From: Clusia tigrina | Taxonomy: Eukaryota; Arthropoda; Insecta; Diptera; Clusiidae | NCBI GenBank assembly: GCA_920105625.2 | Contig: OV050031.1 | Location: 5,807,501 to 5,871,500, forward strand | Length of the DNA: 64,000 bases | Reading direction: 5' to 3' | Part shown: in pieces, positions 1 through 12,364 of the stretch | Layout: each line of letters opens with the position of its first letter | Position numbering within the stretch: position 1 is the first letter of the stretch | Translations under genes and position numbers: made by a program | The notes under the pieces: model-generated | The model's database searches: none | What the model was told of the DNA's origin: nothing | What the model saw: only the letters and a program-made list of their open reading frames with translations

Positions 1-1130
1 TTTTTTTGAAATTAGTTTTCAAATTATTTTTTTTATTTCGTTTTTCTAATTTTTTTTAAATATAGTTTTTTATTTTTTTCCAATTAGTTTTTTAAAACTT
101 TTCTTTAAGTATTTTTTTTTTTGGTTTGGAAATGATTTTGAAAATTTTTTTTTATTTAGTTTTGTAATTTGGTTTTCTTTGATTAATTTCTAAATTATGT
201 TTGAGATTTTTAAATTTTTGAAATTTTTCTGTATAAAAAAAATATATTTATTTCTTTATATTTGTTTTTATTGAGCTCTTAAATAATTTTTTTTATTCAG
301 TTTTTTTAATTGATTTTCTTTGAATATTTTTTTTAATTAGTTTCAAATAATTTTGTTTTTGTTTTTAAAATTTTTTTGTTTTTGGATATTTTTGAATTTT
401 TTATTAAATTTTTTAATTATTTATTTATTAAAAAATTTTTTATTTATCTTTAAAATAATGTTTTTTTTATTTCTGTTTTTTCTTTGATTGTTTTTTTTAA
501 AATTAGTTTTTAAAATATTTTTTTTATTTGTAATTTTTTTATATAGTTTATTTTTTAAACGTTTTTCTTTAATTATATTATTCTTAGTTTTAAAAATTTT
601 GGTTTTAGTTCTTTAATTATTTTTATTTAATTTTTTAATTATTTTTTCATTTAGTTTTTTTCAGTTTTTCTTGTTTGATATTTTTCTATTTTAAGAAAAA
701 ATAGTTTCTTGATCTTTTTTTTATTGAGTTCTTAATTTTTTTTTATACAGCTTTTGAATTGTTTTTCTTTGAATATTTTTTTTATTCAGTTTTCCCATGA
801 TTTTTTTTGTTTAATAAAGTTTTTTTTTTAGATTTTTGAATTTTTCTTATATATTAAATAATTTTTTTATTTAGTTTTAAAATTATTTTTTTTCTTTGAT
901 TAATTTTTAAATTATTTATTTTATGTAGTAACTAAATAATTTTGATTTTTGAGTTTTTTCTTTGTATATATTTTAAAAGTTTAGGTTTTAATTAATTTTA
1001 TTATTCAGTTTTTAAGTTATTTTATTATTTCGTTTTGAATTTTTTAATTTAGTTTTTTAATAACTTTTTATTAATTTATTATTCTTAATTTACAATTAAC
1101 TTCTAATTTTTATGTTAAAATATTTTTAAA
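1..1130. repeat. T-rich low-complexity tract
   Basis: More than one kilobase in which the + strand is made almost entirely of T runs broken by short A-containing words such as AATTAGTTTTT and TCTTTGATT. These recur irregularly, so it looks like a decayed tandem array rather than unique sequence. No coding or RNA gene is visible. It probably lies in an intron of the TMEM165-like gene, whose earlier exons would be left of the window. Confidence 0.7.
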
Positions 1131-1335
1131 ATTTCCTTTCGATTTCTATCATTTTAGTTGGCTTTGTTGTGTTTATTGCAATTCTAACTTTTTGCTGTCT
1201 CCATCCTCCTCCTCCCCACCACAGTACACTGCTCTGTCATGCGCCCCTGCTGCACATAAAATTGCTAATCGCTTAAATTAATTTTCTTTGAACTTTAAAA
1301 CAAAACTTAAAAACAGAAATAAATTTAATTCACAG

Positions 1336-1765
1336 CTGGAACGCAATGTTTCCGCCGCTCTGGTGCAGGATCCTGAGAGCGGCATTATGCGCAAAAACAC
1401 CAAGAAGAGTGCCACGTATCTGACCACCCGCGTCCTGATGCAGGCATTCACGATGACTTTCCTGGCCGAGTGGGGCGATCGGTCTCAGTTGACCACCATC
1501 ATTTTAGCCGCCAGCAAAGTGAGTCCTCACAGCTTTGACACAACATGTGGAAACTTCATTCAATTTCTTTCTACTCTCTTTCCAGAATGTGTACGGGGTG
1601 ATTTCGGGCGGCATTATTGGGCACTCCATTTGCACCGGTTTGGCTGTCATTGGCGGACGCATGGTGGCCGCCAAGATATCCGTGCGCACGGTGACCATTG
1701 TAGGCGGTATTGTGTTCCTCGGCTTTGCACTCTACGCGCTCATTGTGCGGCCGGACGACATTTAA
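1336..1765 (+). CDS. TMEM165/GDT1-family Golgi cation transporter, last two coding exons
   Basis: 3' end of a gene of the UPF0016/GDT1 family, multipass membrane proteins that exchange Ca2+/Mn2+ for H+ in the Golgi and so support glycosylation. Exons are 1336-1518 (acceptor after TTCACAG, donor GTGAGT) and 1586-1765 (acceptor TTTCCAG, stop TAA); both junctions are phase 0. The first exon carries the family hallmark E-x-G-D-(K/R)-(S/T) as EWGDRSQ, the second of the two copies in this family. The second exon encodes two hydrophobic segments (GVISGGIIGHSICTGLAVIG and VTIVGGIVFLGFALYALIV) before a short tail ending RPDDI. The N-terminal half, with the first EGDR motif, must lie to the left. Polyadenylation signal candidate AATAAA is at 2366-2371. 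Drosophila has one such gene; I do not assign a symbol. Confidence 0.9.
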
Positions 1766-2640
1766 ACGCGGGCACAGCACACCTTTAACTGCAAACAAAT
1801 CGGAGGAGGGGAAATTTACTTTTTAAGCTTAAAAGTGTTGATTGGTTTTCCGAATGCTTCTAAATTTTTTTTTTTGTTCCTTATACCACGAATTCGAAAA
1901 ATATTGTAAACGAAAACAACCCAGTGTGGAATTTGTTGAATTGATTCTTTTTTTTGCTGATCCAACCAGGATTTGCAAACCATGACAAAGTGTAAAGTCC
2001 CTAAATTGCTTCAATTATACATATAAAAAAAGCCCAAGTCAAAGTCCAACTTACGTATTCAGTTGCCTGTAATTTTTGTATAGTTTTGTGTGTTTTATTG
2101 GCAATATTACTTAAATTTATGATGGACGTCCTTCACAACGCTTTAATAGTTTATTTTTGTGTGTGTTTAACATTTGAAATTAATAATTTGCCATATTTTT
2201 AAGCGCTAAAGTGAATTAAGAATTAAGTAACAATTGTAAATTGATCCCTTAGCAATGTGAAGAGTCGCCACTTCTGCAAGTGTAGCTGCGCGTGTCGTCA
2301 GTTCATACCAAATATTTAGTACACAAGTAGAAAATACAATTTAAAATTTGCAAATAATTTTTGAAAATAAATTGTTAAATGAATTTATGTAAGAGACTTA
2401 CTTTATTTTGTTATTAAGAAATTGTGTGGGAGATGGCGTTAAATCTCCCCTACATATACATACATGACATTTAAATATACATGTACATGTGACGTCTGAA
2501 TATGCTCATAGAATTACTCATGATGCCGTGTCAAGCGAAAATGTTCACCACAGCAGTGTGAATCTGAGTCATTTGTTCTTTATGAAGACACCAACCAGTA
2601 TGTATTATAAAAATAGTGTACAGATAAATACTCGTTGACC
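1766..2640. other. 3' UTR and intergenic sequence
   Basis: AT-rich sequence downstream of the TMEM165-like stop codon. Only the AATAAA at 2366-2371 is noteworthy; it would give a 3' UTR of about 600 nt. Nothing else recognisable. Confidence 0.5.
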
Positions 2641-2699
2641 GCTCTTTACAAATGCAACTCGTTAGTTTTTACTCAGAGACTGGAAGGTGACATTGCCAT

Positions 2700-3031
2700 A
2701 CCAAAAAGAAGAGGCACAAGATCTCAAGTCACTCTGGAGTGACAGTTTTTAGTTTTATTTAGTGGTAAGTCTGGGCCACCATTACTGAATATGACTATGC
2801 CATTAAAAACTCTAAATTTTCACTCCATAGAAGTTTGATATCTCTTTGTGTGTATTATATTTGTTCATACCAAAAGAGACATAAAAACCCTCTAGAGTGA
2901 AAGTTTTGAGTTATATTTGGTAGTAAATCTTGGGCTCTCTGACAGAATTCGGACTTTACCACCAAATTATCTCGAAATTTTCACTTCATAGGAATTTGAC
3001 ATATCTTCGTGTCTATTCTTTTTGTTCATAC
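2700..3031. repeat. Diverged tandem duplication, about 165 bp unit
   Basis: Two diverged direct copies, roughly 2700-2868 and 2869-3031. Shared words in the same order are CCAAAA-GAGAC/GAGGC, CTCTGGAGTGACAG vs CTCTAGAGTGAAAG, TTTAGTGGTAAGTCTGGGC vs TTTGGTAGTAAATCTTGGGC, TTTTCACTCCATAG vs TTTTCACTTCATAG, and TTGTTCATACC at each end. No coding potential. Confidence 0.65.
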
Positions 3032-3354
3032 CCAGCAATGCTATGGGAATATGGCTCATCGGATTTTATTGCAAATATTTGTAGTCCACAGAATTCGATA
3101 GAATTTAAATGGAATCCCAATAGGAATATTTCCATACTTATTTGGCCATTCAGACCCATATGGGAATGTGGCGCAAACTGAAGTCAAATAAGTACTTGAA
3201 TCTTATTAAAATTTGCTGGATTATTTATAGTACAAATTAATCCCAATCCCAAAGAGACGATTCCATATGAGCAGTTTAGAGTTATCGCCAACTTCCGTGA
3301 TTCCCCTTTGCGTCGTATTTAACTGCATTACCACATACTTCCATACTGTCTGGC
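3031..3354. mobile_element. Possible MITE with loose terminal inverted repeats
   Basis: Left end CCAGCAATGCTATGGGAATA and the reverse complement of the right end, CCAGACAGTATGGAAGTATG, are similar with gaps. The interior has further TATGGGAAT words in both orientations. No open frame of note. The terminal match is imperfect and no target duplication is clear, so this is tentative. Confidence 0.35.
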
Positions 3355-3745
3355 AATCTTAAATTAGAAGCGGCGAACCTTGAGATTGAGACTATATACT
3401 GCCAGCTGAAGCCACACTACCGGTCTGGAAGCTTTTGTCTTACCAAAAACCCGAAATATTCGATTATAACATACAAAATAATGTTCCGGTCTACTCACAC
3501 AGCTGCAGACGATGTGATCAGAGCCAGCAAGTTGGATACATACGGGTACGTTAGTTTTATTTGCGATAAAAAAACACATTTCAATTAACAATACGTACAT
3601 AAAAGTTAACAAATACATTTAAAATAATAATTTACACTAAGTCATTGAAATTTGTTCAGTAAGACACGAGCTCTTAAGCTACACTAGGATTAATACGAAT
3701 AGAATGCATATTGAAAGGTCGCGAGCTAGACTGGTGGGAGGCTTC

Positions 3746-5093
3746 TCACTTTCGCGTCTTGGGGTCGCGGTATATGCCGGTGAAGAGAATGGCCTTAGCA
3801 GTGTGATCGTAGATGAGGAACAGGAACGGGTGGTTGCACTTGAATTCGGTCGGTTCGATGGGCCGAGCCGAACGGAAACTGAAGAGGACCGTGGCTGCTG
3901 CGGCAGTGCTGCCCTCTTCATCGACTTTGATCTTGGCGACGTGCTTGGCATCGCCGAACATGATTTTGGTTTCGGTGGAGTAACCACTCAGGTCCGCGTT
4001 ATGGTCGAAGATGGAATTAATGCCCATTTTACGTAAGATCTGCATATAAGGAAAAGGTCAAATAAAATTGTTCATTTACTAATGTTTTTACAGGACTTAC
4101 CGGCACCAGCTCTAGATTCTGTTCAAATTCGAACTTGGGCAGGGTGATGTCTATTTCTCTGGCCATGCTGTCCTTCAAAGACAGCTCCAGATTGTCCACT
4201 GTTAGCTTCGTCAAAAGTTCCTCCAGACTGCCCTCCTCGAATATGGGCAGAATAATGATCATGGAGATTTCCGATTCCTTCTTCTCGTCGTTGGAGGTGA
4301 GATATGGCATTTGCAGCACGGAAGCGACCAAACGCTCGTCGACTGCCAAATTGTATGTGCCGCGCTTGTGCATCATTTCCACTAGGGACTGGTTGCGGGT
4401 GGAGGTGTAGAAAATTTCCAACTTGGTGTCCTTGGGATCGAACTGGTTGGCCCATTGTCCCTTGAAGTAGGCGGCGTTGGCCAACACCATTTGGGTTTCC
4501 GACGAGACGTCGCCGGCCGACAGCATCTCGGAGATTTCATTGCGAGTAATGTTGGCTATCCAGCCGTTAATATCCTGTCGGCACTGTTCGGAGTGTTGAC
4601 GGAAGTCCACCGACTCCAGTTCGTCAATGAAGATGTTGGCCATGCAGTCCGTGAGTTTGATGTCCTTGTCAAAATAAATCTTATCGGCGGAGGCAAACTC
4701 AAGCGGCATCTTCTTGGAGCGTATTTCGCGCATTCTCTTCTCCAGACGGTAGCCGGCAACTACGTGATTCTTGTCCTTAGCCCACTGCAAGCGCAGAGCC
4801 CGCACCAGCTCCTGCTCGGTGTCATTGCGAGCGCCAAAGTACGCCAGCAACAGGGCGTGGTAGGTGCTGTACGGTGAGAAGAAGATATTCTCGTTTGGCG
4901 TGGCATGCTGGATGGCCTCCAGCATGGCCAGCGTGAAGTCCTGTTGGCCGCGATACAAATCCGATTGAATGAGCTTCAAATCGGAACGCAGGGTATTGGC
5001 GGCGACGTCATTCTCGGATATGCAGTTCTCTTGAGCGGAAGCAAAAGGTGTGGTGGCCAACACCAGGCAGCAGAAGATCAATAATTGCCGCAT
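3746..5093 (-). CDS. Secreted serpin, Spn88Ea-like
   Basis: Two coding exons on the minus strand: 5093-4101 (331 codons, donor GTAAGT) and 4039-3746 (acceptor ATATGCAG), joined in phase 0 to give 428 residues, the usual serpin length. It starts with a signal peptide (MRQLLIFCC...FASA|QENC), so it is secreted. Serpin hallmarks are present: FFSPYSTYHALLLAYFGA near residue 75, VLANAAYFKGQW near 210, hinge DEEGSTAAAATV near 365, and CNHPFLFLIYD near the C-terminus. The intact small-residue hinge predicts an inhibitory serpin that traps serine proteases. Counting from the hinge puts the scissile bond in SFRSAR, so a trypsin-like target is likely if the Arg is P1. The overall sequence most resembles Drosophila Spn88Ea, which restrains the Toll-activating protease cascade. 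Orthology is inferred, not tested. Confidence 0.9.
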
Positions 5094-5124
5094 TCTATTG
5101 TGGTGTAGACTGATGTGTACAATC

Positions 5125-5530
5125 TGGAAGGGAAAGAGATGTATTTACTCAATTAATTATATTTGATATTAAGCCGGATAAATTTAAGTGTGTTGTGGTG
5201 TGCGGTGTGGTAGAGTTGTGGGGTGCGGTGTGGTGGTGTTGTGGTGTGCGTTGCGGTGCGGTGCTGTCGGTGCGGCATTCCCCATTAGCGTAAGCACTTT
5301 GTTTATTGACCTCGTGCCTTCCCTCAATAGCAAAGCACACAAACACCAACCAAATGCGCCGCAATTACGAAAATAGTGTCTATTTTTGTTTGATATTCAA
5401 TTTGCTTGAGGCAGTCGCCAAGACGTGACAAGTGTGACCGTCTGCCGGCGTTAGATACAAAAGCAAAGCAGAACTATAGCAGGAACACGAAGTCTGCGGG
5501 GAAATTAAGTGACTAAAACGAAAGACTCAC
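5125..5530 (-). other. Probable 5' UTR intron of the serpin
   Basis: Reading the minus strand, a strong acceptor (TTTCCCTTCCAG) ends 31 nt upstream of the serpin ATG. A perfect donor (GAGCG|GTGAGTC) is at 5531/5530. Together they define a 406-nt leader intron with a non-coding exon beginning somewhere above 5531. The GT-rich repeat at 5189-5275 lies inside it. This is inferred from splice-site quality only. Confidence 0.5.
5189..5275. repeat. GTG/GGT-rich simple repeat
   Basis: Imperfect repeats of GTGGTGTGCG and GTGTGGT on the + strand. Short frames through it on both strands are artefacts of the repeat. Confidence 0.7.
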
Positions 5531-5531
5531 C

Positions 5532-8456
5532 GCTCGGGGTGACTAATCCTTTGCCTAGATTCAAAACAACATTGAATGTTGCTACTGAAGACCTCCCTTG
5601 AACCTAGTCAATATATTAGCCCTCTGACTGATATGTTGAGCGGAGAATTGAAAGTGAAGCCAGTACACATAGTGTCTAAATGTCGGGAAGTAAACACACT
5701 TCACAATCAGGCATGACACAATCAGACTGCTGTCTATTCATAAATATTGACACACCACTGAGCACAAACGCTATGAAACCATACATAAACCCCACGAATG
5801 CCTCCACGACTTTATGGTTGCCATCGATTCCACTGTAAATACTGTGTAACACAATTCTAAGAAATATAAGATTGAGGGTGATAAAAACAAATCGTTCACT
5901 TATTGACCTTGGCCAGAAAAACTTTCAATAATGAGTTTATTAATCAATCAATTGTGAAAAAACCTACCGAGTAATTTGTTTCTGTTTTCCCATATAAAAA
6001 GTAATTAGGAAAAAGTATTATCCGGGAGTTTTTATTGAGAATCGAGCTGCTGAATAATATATTTTATTATAATTAATTATATTAATAGTTGCAAAGAAAT
6101 TCGACTGAATAAGATAGAAAAAGGAGTAGTCGGAGGAAGCTTTAGAAGAACATGGCCTTGATGAGATTCAAAATGGCCTCACACGACTTTCAGAGAGGCA
6201 AAAATCATATTTCTATGAACTCCCGAAAGCGCATCGAACCAATCTTGAAAAATAAACCCGTGGAAAAACCATCTTCTGCGATGAAAAGCATCTTGATTCC
6301 AAAATCAATGCTTCGAAGAATCAATATTGATGTCCAGTTACTACCGAAAGATACTTGAAAGAAGCCACCGTTCTATCATAGTAGAGTTAGTTTATATGAT
6401 GAAGGAGCTTCAGTGAAGTACACAAGTAATCTCTGTGCTGTGTAGTCTTGGCCACAAATCAATTGCACTCTTGGAAGGATATATGATTTGTTGGTTATAA
6501 AGTTCTGTTGTGTTAACAGGAGAGAAATCGGTAAATAAAGTGTAGATCAGTCGGTGAGATTACATAACCATATGAAGAAGTGACTCAACCATTATAATGT
6601 CCTGGAAAGCATCAGCATTCTTATAATTTTAACTCCGAAACGTATTTAAAAGAAGCAACTGTGATTCGGTGTTACTACTATAAGACGCTTGAGTTAGTCA
6701 TTATAGAGTTATCGTGTAAGAATTGCTCAAGTGCTCTATAATGAAGGACTTTATCATATGCTCTATAACGGTGGGCTAGAAGGAAAAAAAATTACTTTGA
6801 TTATCCCTCAATATCAGATATAATAACGAAGATTTGCCGCTTTCTAAACATATCTACAAATTCGGGGTGGAATGGATAGTGCAAAAATGTTCTATAAATG
6901 GCAGTCTGACATCACACCAACTCCATCTAACATGAAACTTTGTTACACCCTTCTTATAGATGCACAACAACGTTTATAGACCTCAGGCCACACTCTAGGC
7001 TCCAACTTCTAACCACACTAGGGCCACAGAATCTAAGCAAGAGGGCAACGCATCAAAAAGGCAATTGATAACTTTTGTGAAAACAATCTTAAAACTAGCG
7101 GCAAAAATAATTATAGGCTTTTAATCGTCTGGGATGCAATTACAATTCACAACAACAACAACGTGAAATATGAAAACAACAGAAAGTGAAAGTTTGCAGA
7201 TAATAAAAGTAAATATAAATAAAAAAAGATCATTCCCCATTGTACTAAAAATAAAAGTGCAATAAAACGAGACGCGAATTGGAGTGAAATGGATGAGAGC
7301 ACTCTTCTGCGATTCCGCTTGAGGTGGTCCATTATGGCAAACGAAGAGCACCGCACCGTAACTCCTGCAACTGTACAATAACAGTAACAACGGCAATTGA
7401 CGTCACAGTTCCGTGCACTGGAACCGGTTGCACAGCAATCGCAACGGATGAGTCACCACTGCTGAAAGCGGCAGACACTCACCGTCCACAGTTCGAACAC
7501 AGACAAGAGTGGAAATTTATGCAAGGGGCTTGTGTGCTGAGCTCTGCTCAGTTCGACCCGCACTCTCTCTGACCCCGTCGCACTGGGATCGTCGCAATGT
7601 TCGGAGCATCGGAGCAGAGTTTCACAACTTGTCTCAACAAAATTGGCACAACTTAGTGGAATGCAATGGGTGCGTAGATTGCTACATATTTGCGGTAGCA
7701 CTTCACAGCGTCGGGTCGTTATAAATTTTCCTAAACGGTGATTCACGGCGAAAGAGTGCGTTCGGACGCAACATCTGCCTTTGGCACAGTGCGACGCATT
7801 GATAAGAGATGTGCAAATAATGTCTGAGTGCTTTTGCAATAATGATTGAAAGTGTAGCGTGACAGCGACTTCGATCAAAACCTTGGCTACAGGGGAATTC
7901 TCGCTCGTGTCTATCTGTCTGTTTGTTGACTGTGTGCGCAGCTGCTCAAGTGAGCCAGCGAAATGCCGGAATGGGATCCACTTCCGCTTTGCGTATCGCT
8001 TTGAATGAGGGCTTTGTTTGCCTCAAGTACAGTTATATAATTACTGAAGCTATTTTCAAAGCATTTGAGAGATGTTACTGTGGGGTAACTACTGACTTAT
8101 CAAGTTCTTAAATATTGTTACTCGAACTCTTTTGAAATAGGGCTTATTTTATAATAAAGATTCGGTTTGTTATCATATATAATAGCGGCGACAGGCTGAG
8201 GACTTATTCGTGTGTTTCGTGTTCACAGAACTGTGTCAGGACACATTGAACAAGTGTACACAGAACTGAGTGAGGACATAGTAGCAGAGAACATAGTATT
8301 AAAAGAGTGAGCACATATCACATGCAAGTATTATCGTGTAGTCTGCAACGTTATCGTCAATTGGAAAACATTTCAAATGGGTGCGATAAAGATACCATGA
8401 TTCAACTTTTAAGCTGGCAATTAATATTGACACTAAAGCAAGTCTGGAAGATGAGA
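5532..8456. other. Gene-free intergenic DNA
   Basis: No gene or RNA was recognised. The stretch 7330-7620 has markedly higher GC and complexity than its surroundings and could hold regulatory DNA or a non-coding first exon. I see no splice-supported frame in it. Confidence 0.4.
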
Positions 8457-8645
8457 GCACCCTACTGGGTCCTACTAATCGTCATGTAAAACCCCCATTT
8501 TCGGTATATTTTCCCGATATTATATTTAATTTCTTTTGGGTCCAAAGCTGGAAGATTTAAAAAAATACAGGGTGCTACTGACCGCCATGTAAAAATCCAG
8601 TTTCGGATTAATTTCCAGGTATTATATTTCATTTCAGTTGGGTAT
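8457..8645. repeat. Diverged tandem duplication, about 107 bp spacing
   Basis: Two direct copies share GGGT-CTACT, CGTCATGTAAAA vs CGCCATGTAAAA, CCCCATTTTCGG vs TCCAGTTTCGG, ATATTATATTT and TTTTGGGT in the same order. It lies at the 3' side of the minus-strand LINE remnant and may be part of that element's 3' region. Confidence 0.55.
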
Positions 8646-8679
8646 AAAGCAATAAAACAGATGCTTTTAATATAGTTCA

Positions 8680-9545
8680 ACCTATTTAATTTCTGGTTCC
8701 TCACTGAAGGCTGTAAATAAAATCTGGTGATTATGGTGCTACCTTTAATATGAAGTGTTCTTAGAATGAGTACGTGAATCATCTTATGCTTATAATAAAC
8801 TCTTCCTGCAGTCAATGCCATAAGTACTAATATATTTGAATTTTCAAACACTGAAATGATGATTCTAGGAAAAGCGGGACATAAGCACAAAAAGTGATCC
8901 ACCGTCTCATCTTCCTCTCCATATACCTGGCAAAATGCACTGTTTGATATGCCTATCATTTGTATATGCGTAACCCACCTAAAGTGACCCACCCGTCAGG
9001 AGTCCTAACAGAAATCGGTTATCTTTGCTACCTAGTGACAGAGAAAACTGTGACGTTCCATCGGAAATAACAGGCAGCATAGCCTTAAATCGTCTGCTGC
9101 CTCTTAAGGCCGCCCATTCGCTGTAATGGCAGCAAAAAGTACGGGAAGAACAGGTTCCGGGCCAATAAAACTTGTCTCAGATCCTTTATTCGCAACATTA
9201 TCCGCGACTGCATTCCCCATAATGCCCTTGTGTTCTGAAACCCATGTTAGCATCAGACTATTATCAAAGAGTATACATACATAGAGCTCGCATGACGAAC
9301 GAAGTTATTGTTGCAAAAATTTTGTTCGAGCGGTTTTCTAGTAAACCCCTCGAACATAAATACACGCATTGCATCTCGCTTCCCCTTGCCACACACCGAT
9401 ATTTATGAAATCGCCTTCACTTCCATTTCACAAAATTTTGACTGATTCAATCTCTATGTATGAATAGTCTTTGCTATTATGCTTTCTAAAAAATTCAATC
9501 TGGTTGACACAACAGCACCAGTTTGGGAGTGACATGGGGGCTGAG
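8680..9545 (-). mobile_element. Non-LTR retrotransposon (LINE) remnant with RNase H end, broken by a MITE
   Basis: The minus strand encodes the decayed C-terminal end of a LINE polyprotein. Around 9255-9185 it reads LTWVSEHKGIMGNAVADNVA, matching the RNase H signature (WVPGHSGIxGNExAD) of Jockey/I-type elements. Around 9020-8870 it reads LLGLLTG then, after a frameshift, GHFRWVTHIQMIGI and ETVDHFLCLCPAF, the Cys/His tail found after RNase H in these elements. The coding line resumes beyond 9474 (QIEFFRKHNS). Stops and frameshifts show it is inactive. The reverse transcriptase and first ORF are absent, a typical 5' truncation. Confidence 0.8.
9265..9473. mobile_element. MITE nested in the LINE, 7-bp target duplication
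   Basis: A 209-bp element whose ends are inverted repeats: CAAAGAGTATACATACATAG on the left, and CAAAGACTATTCATACATAG read from the right on the opposite strand. It is flanked on both sides by CTATTAT. Removing the element and one CTATTAT restores the LINE reading line (FRKHNSLMLTWV). Relatives occur at 53224-53335 and, as a 3' fragment, at 18860-18928. No coding capacity. Confidence 0.8.
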
Positions 9546-9648
9546 CAAGGCCTTCGATATGGATTAAGATTATACTATACTGACTTTTACTACTCTTGGT
9601 TTCTTAATCATAATTCTAATAGCATTTTATAATTATTTTATTTTATTT

Positions 9649-9649
<1 letters not shown>

Positions 9650-9747
<98 letters not shown>

Positions 9748-9766
9748 CTATATATATATATATATA
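9650..9766. repeat. (TA)n microsatellite
   Basis: About 115 bp of TA dinucleotides with a few interruptions. Confidence 0.95.
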
Positions 9767-9944
9767 AAATTTAGTCATATTTCTAATGGGATCTAATAAT
9801 TTTTTCCATTTCCTGTAAAGTTTGGTCGATGATTATTATTAACATTATAAATCATAGTTATTTTAATAATAAAATAAATTTCTATTTAAAAATACCAAGA
9901 AATTTTCGTTTAATTTAAACAATTTTTTTTATTTCCCATAGAAT

Positions 9945-10070
9945 ATATTATTATTATATCTTACACCTTAATTAACTACGACTGCAAGGGGTTCAGGGAA
10001 TGAGTACTGGCTACTGAGGCTTTCGACTCGCAGAGAAAATGATTTTCCATACAATATAGAAATGTTCAAA
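9945..10070 (-). mobile_element. SINE, 3' body fragment
   Basis: Read on the minus strand it carries the same body as the copies at 35745-35895 and 46080-46290: TCTGCGAGTCGAAAGCC, then AGTACTCATTCCCTGAAC, then TAGTTAATTAAGGTG, and an ATAATAATA tail. The tRNA-like head is not clearly preserved. Confidence 0.7.
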
Positions 10071-12363
10071 CATATAAGTAAGTCTGGATTGGTCCATTCC
10101 GTTCCCGAAACATTTCAAAAACCTAGGTAACGTTGGCGATTGGTTAAATGGTCGGAAAGTCTTATAAACGTGGGGAACTCTGCTGTGGTTCTAAAACGTG
10201 AGTAGATATAATATTTAAAAAAAAAAAACCAATCAGACGAGTACTCAACTCTTTATTACAGCTTACCCCACCCTGCCAAATTCAAAGTACTTTTGAATGC
10301 CACAAAAGAATACACGAATAAGACTGTCATACTGGGTTTTCCCGCGTCATACCAACAACAGCAATGACCACAAAAATAAATGAGTTAAACCAAAAATTTA
10401 ATTATAAATAAAAAAAACCACACAAGTGCGCAACTGTTGTTAAAATGCTTCAGCAATGGGTAATTTCGCAGAGCTCAAGCAGGCAAGGTGGGCATGGCGC
10501 TCAGAGAAATCTCCCACACCAAAGCGCAAGATTGACAAGCGACGCGAAGCCAGGGGCCAAGCAAGTCACCCAACCCAACCCAACCGCAACAAACCATCGC
10601 CACTGGGAGGGGGAGTCAAAGAGAACTGTGCGAGCGAGTGGTAACGAGGCGGCTCAGCGTGCGCGTTACCAAATTTTTTTTTCATATTGTTTTTTTTTTT
10701 GTGTAATTCGTTAATTTTGAGTGTCAATGCGTGCTGCACAAGCAGCTTTATTGGCTGGGTTTGTAATCCAAACAACCTCGTTTGCAGCCAGACAAATGTG
10801 TGCCTTCGCCGTTTATTTGCGTTTTGTAAATATTTTTTAACAGCATATTTAATCTTGAAAAAAGAGATGAAAAAAATTTCAAAACAAAAATACAATGTCA
10901 CTTTGCATTGAAAACTGATAAACTCTAGGCCAGCAAAGCGATTAAACACACAAGCACACTATTTTTGTTATTTTTTTTTTTTGTGTAAGGTTTTTTCCTT
11001 TTTTTTTAATAACAGCAACAACAACAGCGAATTGAGCGGCTTTGAAACTGCGTTGAACTTGTGCAGGGAACTCCTTTTTCATTTTTCCGTTGCAGTCTGA
11101 GTGCAAAATTGCAACATTAAATGAGCAATTTAGAGGCCCATCACGTGCCGCAATTGGAATTGAAGTTATTTATTATTGGCAGGCGAAGTTTGTGCAACAG
11201 TCTCGCTGGCTCTAAATTGCAAAAGGCACGCTGCAATTTTGCAACAAATTTGCAATCAACATTTACATAAATTACTTAAAAGCTCATTTTTGTGGGGTTT
11301 TCCCCACAAAACTCAGCGTAAGTGTTCGTTCGGGCAGCGAGCAAGCGTCGAACATGTTTGAATGAAAAAAATTTAATTTGCTGCACTTGCTTCAGAAACC
11401 GGAATCGGAAATTGGACGATAATTGTACATGATCCGTTATCAGAAATTAATAAATAGTTTATAATTTGCTATTATTAAAATATACTTGTACAGAGAATTA
11501 AAATTATTTATATTAATTACTTGAATTGAAGTAAAAAATATGCTTTACTTTGTTTTGTTGTAATTAAATGCACAGTGAACAACTGATGATATAATGGGAT
11601 CGTCTCACAGTGCCCGTTAAACCGGTCAGTATTTAAGACAACAACAACACCAAAGGTAAAAAACTAACGCTGAATTTCGGAGCTTTAAAAACTTGAAGAC
11701 TTTACCTGTCAGACACTCGCGTTGTACTGATTGGAATTCAAATGGGATTTCAAGCGGTCGGCTCGATTTGGTTCGGATCGACTCGTTAAACCACGCTCAA
11801 AGCCATGGCAAAATAAGAAGGTAGAAACGCACCAGAACGCCGTTCAAAGTGAGAGATTATCATTTCAATACAAAATGAAAAATTTGTGTGTATTTGAGTG
11901 AGTGTTGTGGCCAATGCAGCAATTGTTCAGGTTTAACTCGCAATTGCCTTACTTTATATGGCGATACAACTTCATGTGTGTCATTTAAAATACAAGATAA
12001 ATGGTTTCCAATATGGAATTCACTTTAATAATTCTGTTCCACACGCATACATTTGTTCCACACATATACATTTATTCCATACATATATTTTTAGTCATAA
12101 AGTAGTAGTGTAGTGAAAATTATAGACAGTCTTCAATATATACTAGCAAATTTAATAGAAAAAAATCAAGTGGTTAATTTACTAGTTCAAAACTTATCTA
12201 TAAGTTAACCAGTTGCTGACTTCTGCGGCATATATAAAAACTTTTCAGTATTTTTTGTTCCTTTCTTGTGAATTTGATAAAAGGTGAAGTAAAGACAAAC
12301 ATTGGCATTTGAAGAAAAACCGTTATTATCCTTTTCAAATTTCAAATTTCTTTATTTAATATT
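10071..12363. other. Gene-free AT-rich intergenic DNA
   Basis: No coding gene, RNA or convincing repeat recognised. Short open frames near 10.45-10.95 kb overlap on both strands and show no family resemblance. Confidence 0.4.
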
Positions 12364-12364
12364 A

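Noticed and set aside
8462..8992. 176-residue host gene
   Set aside because: It is the frameshifted end of a LINE polyprotein with RNase H upstream.
10445..10949. Overlapping open frames on both strands
   Set aside because: No recognisable domain; the overlap on both strands and lack of splice signals argue against a gene.
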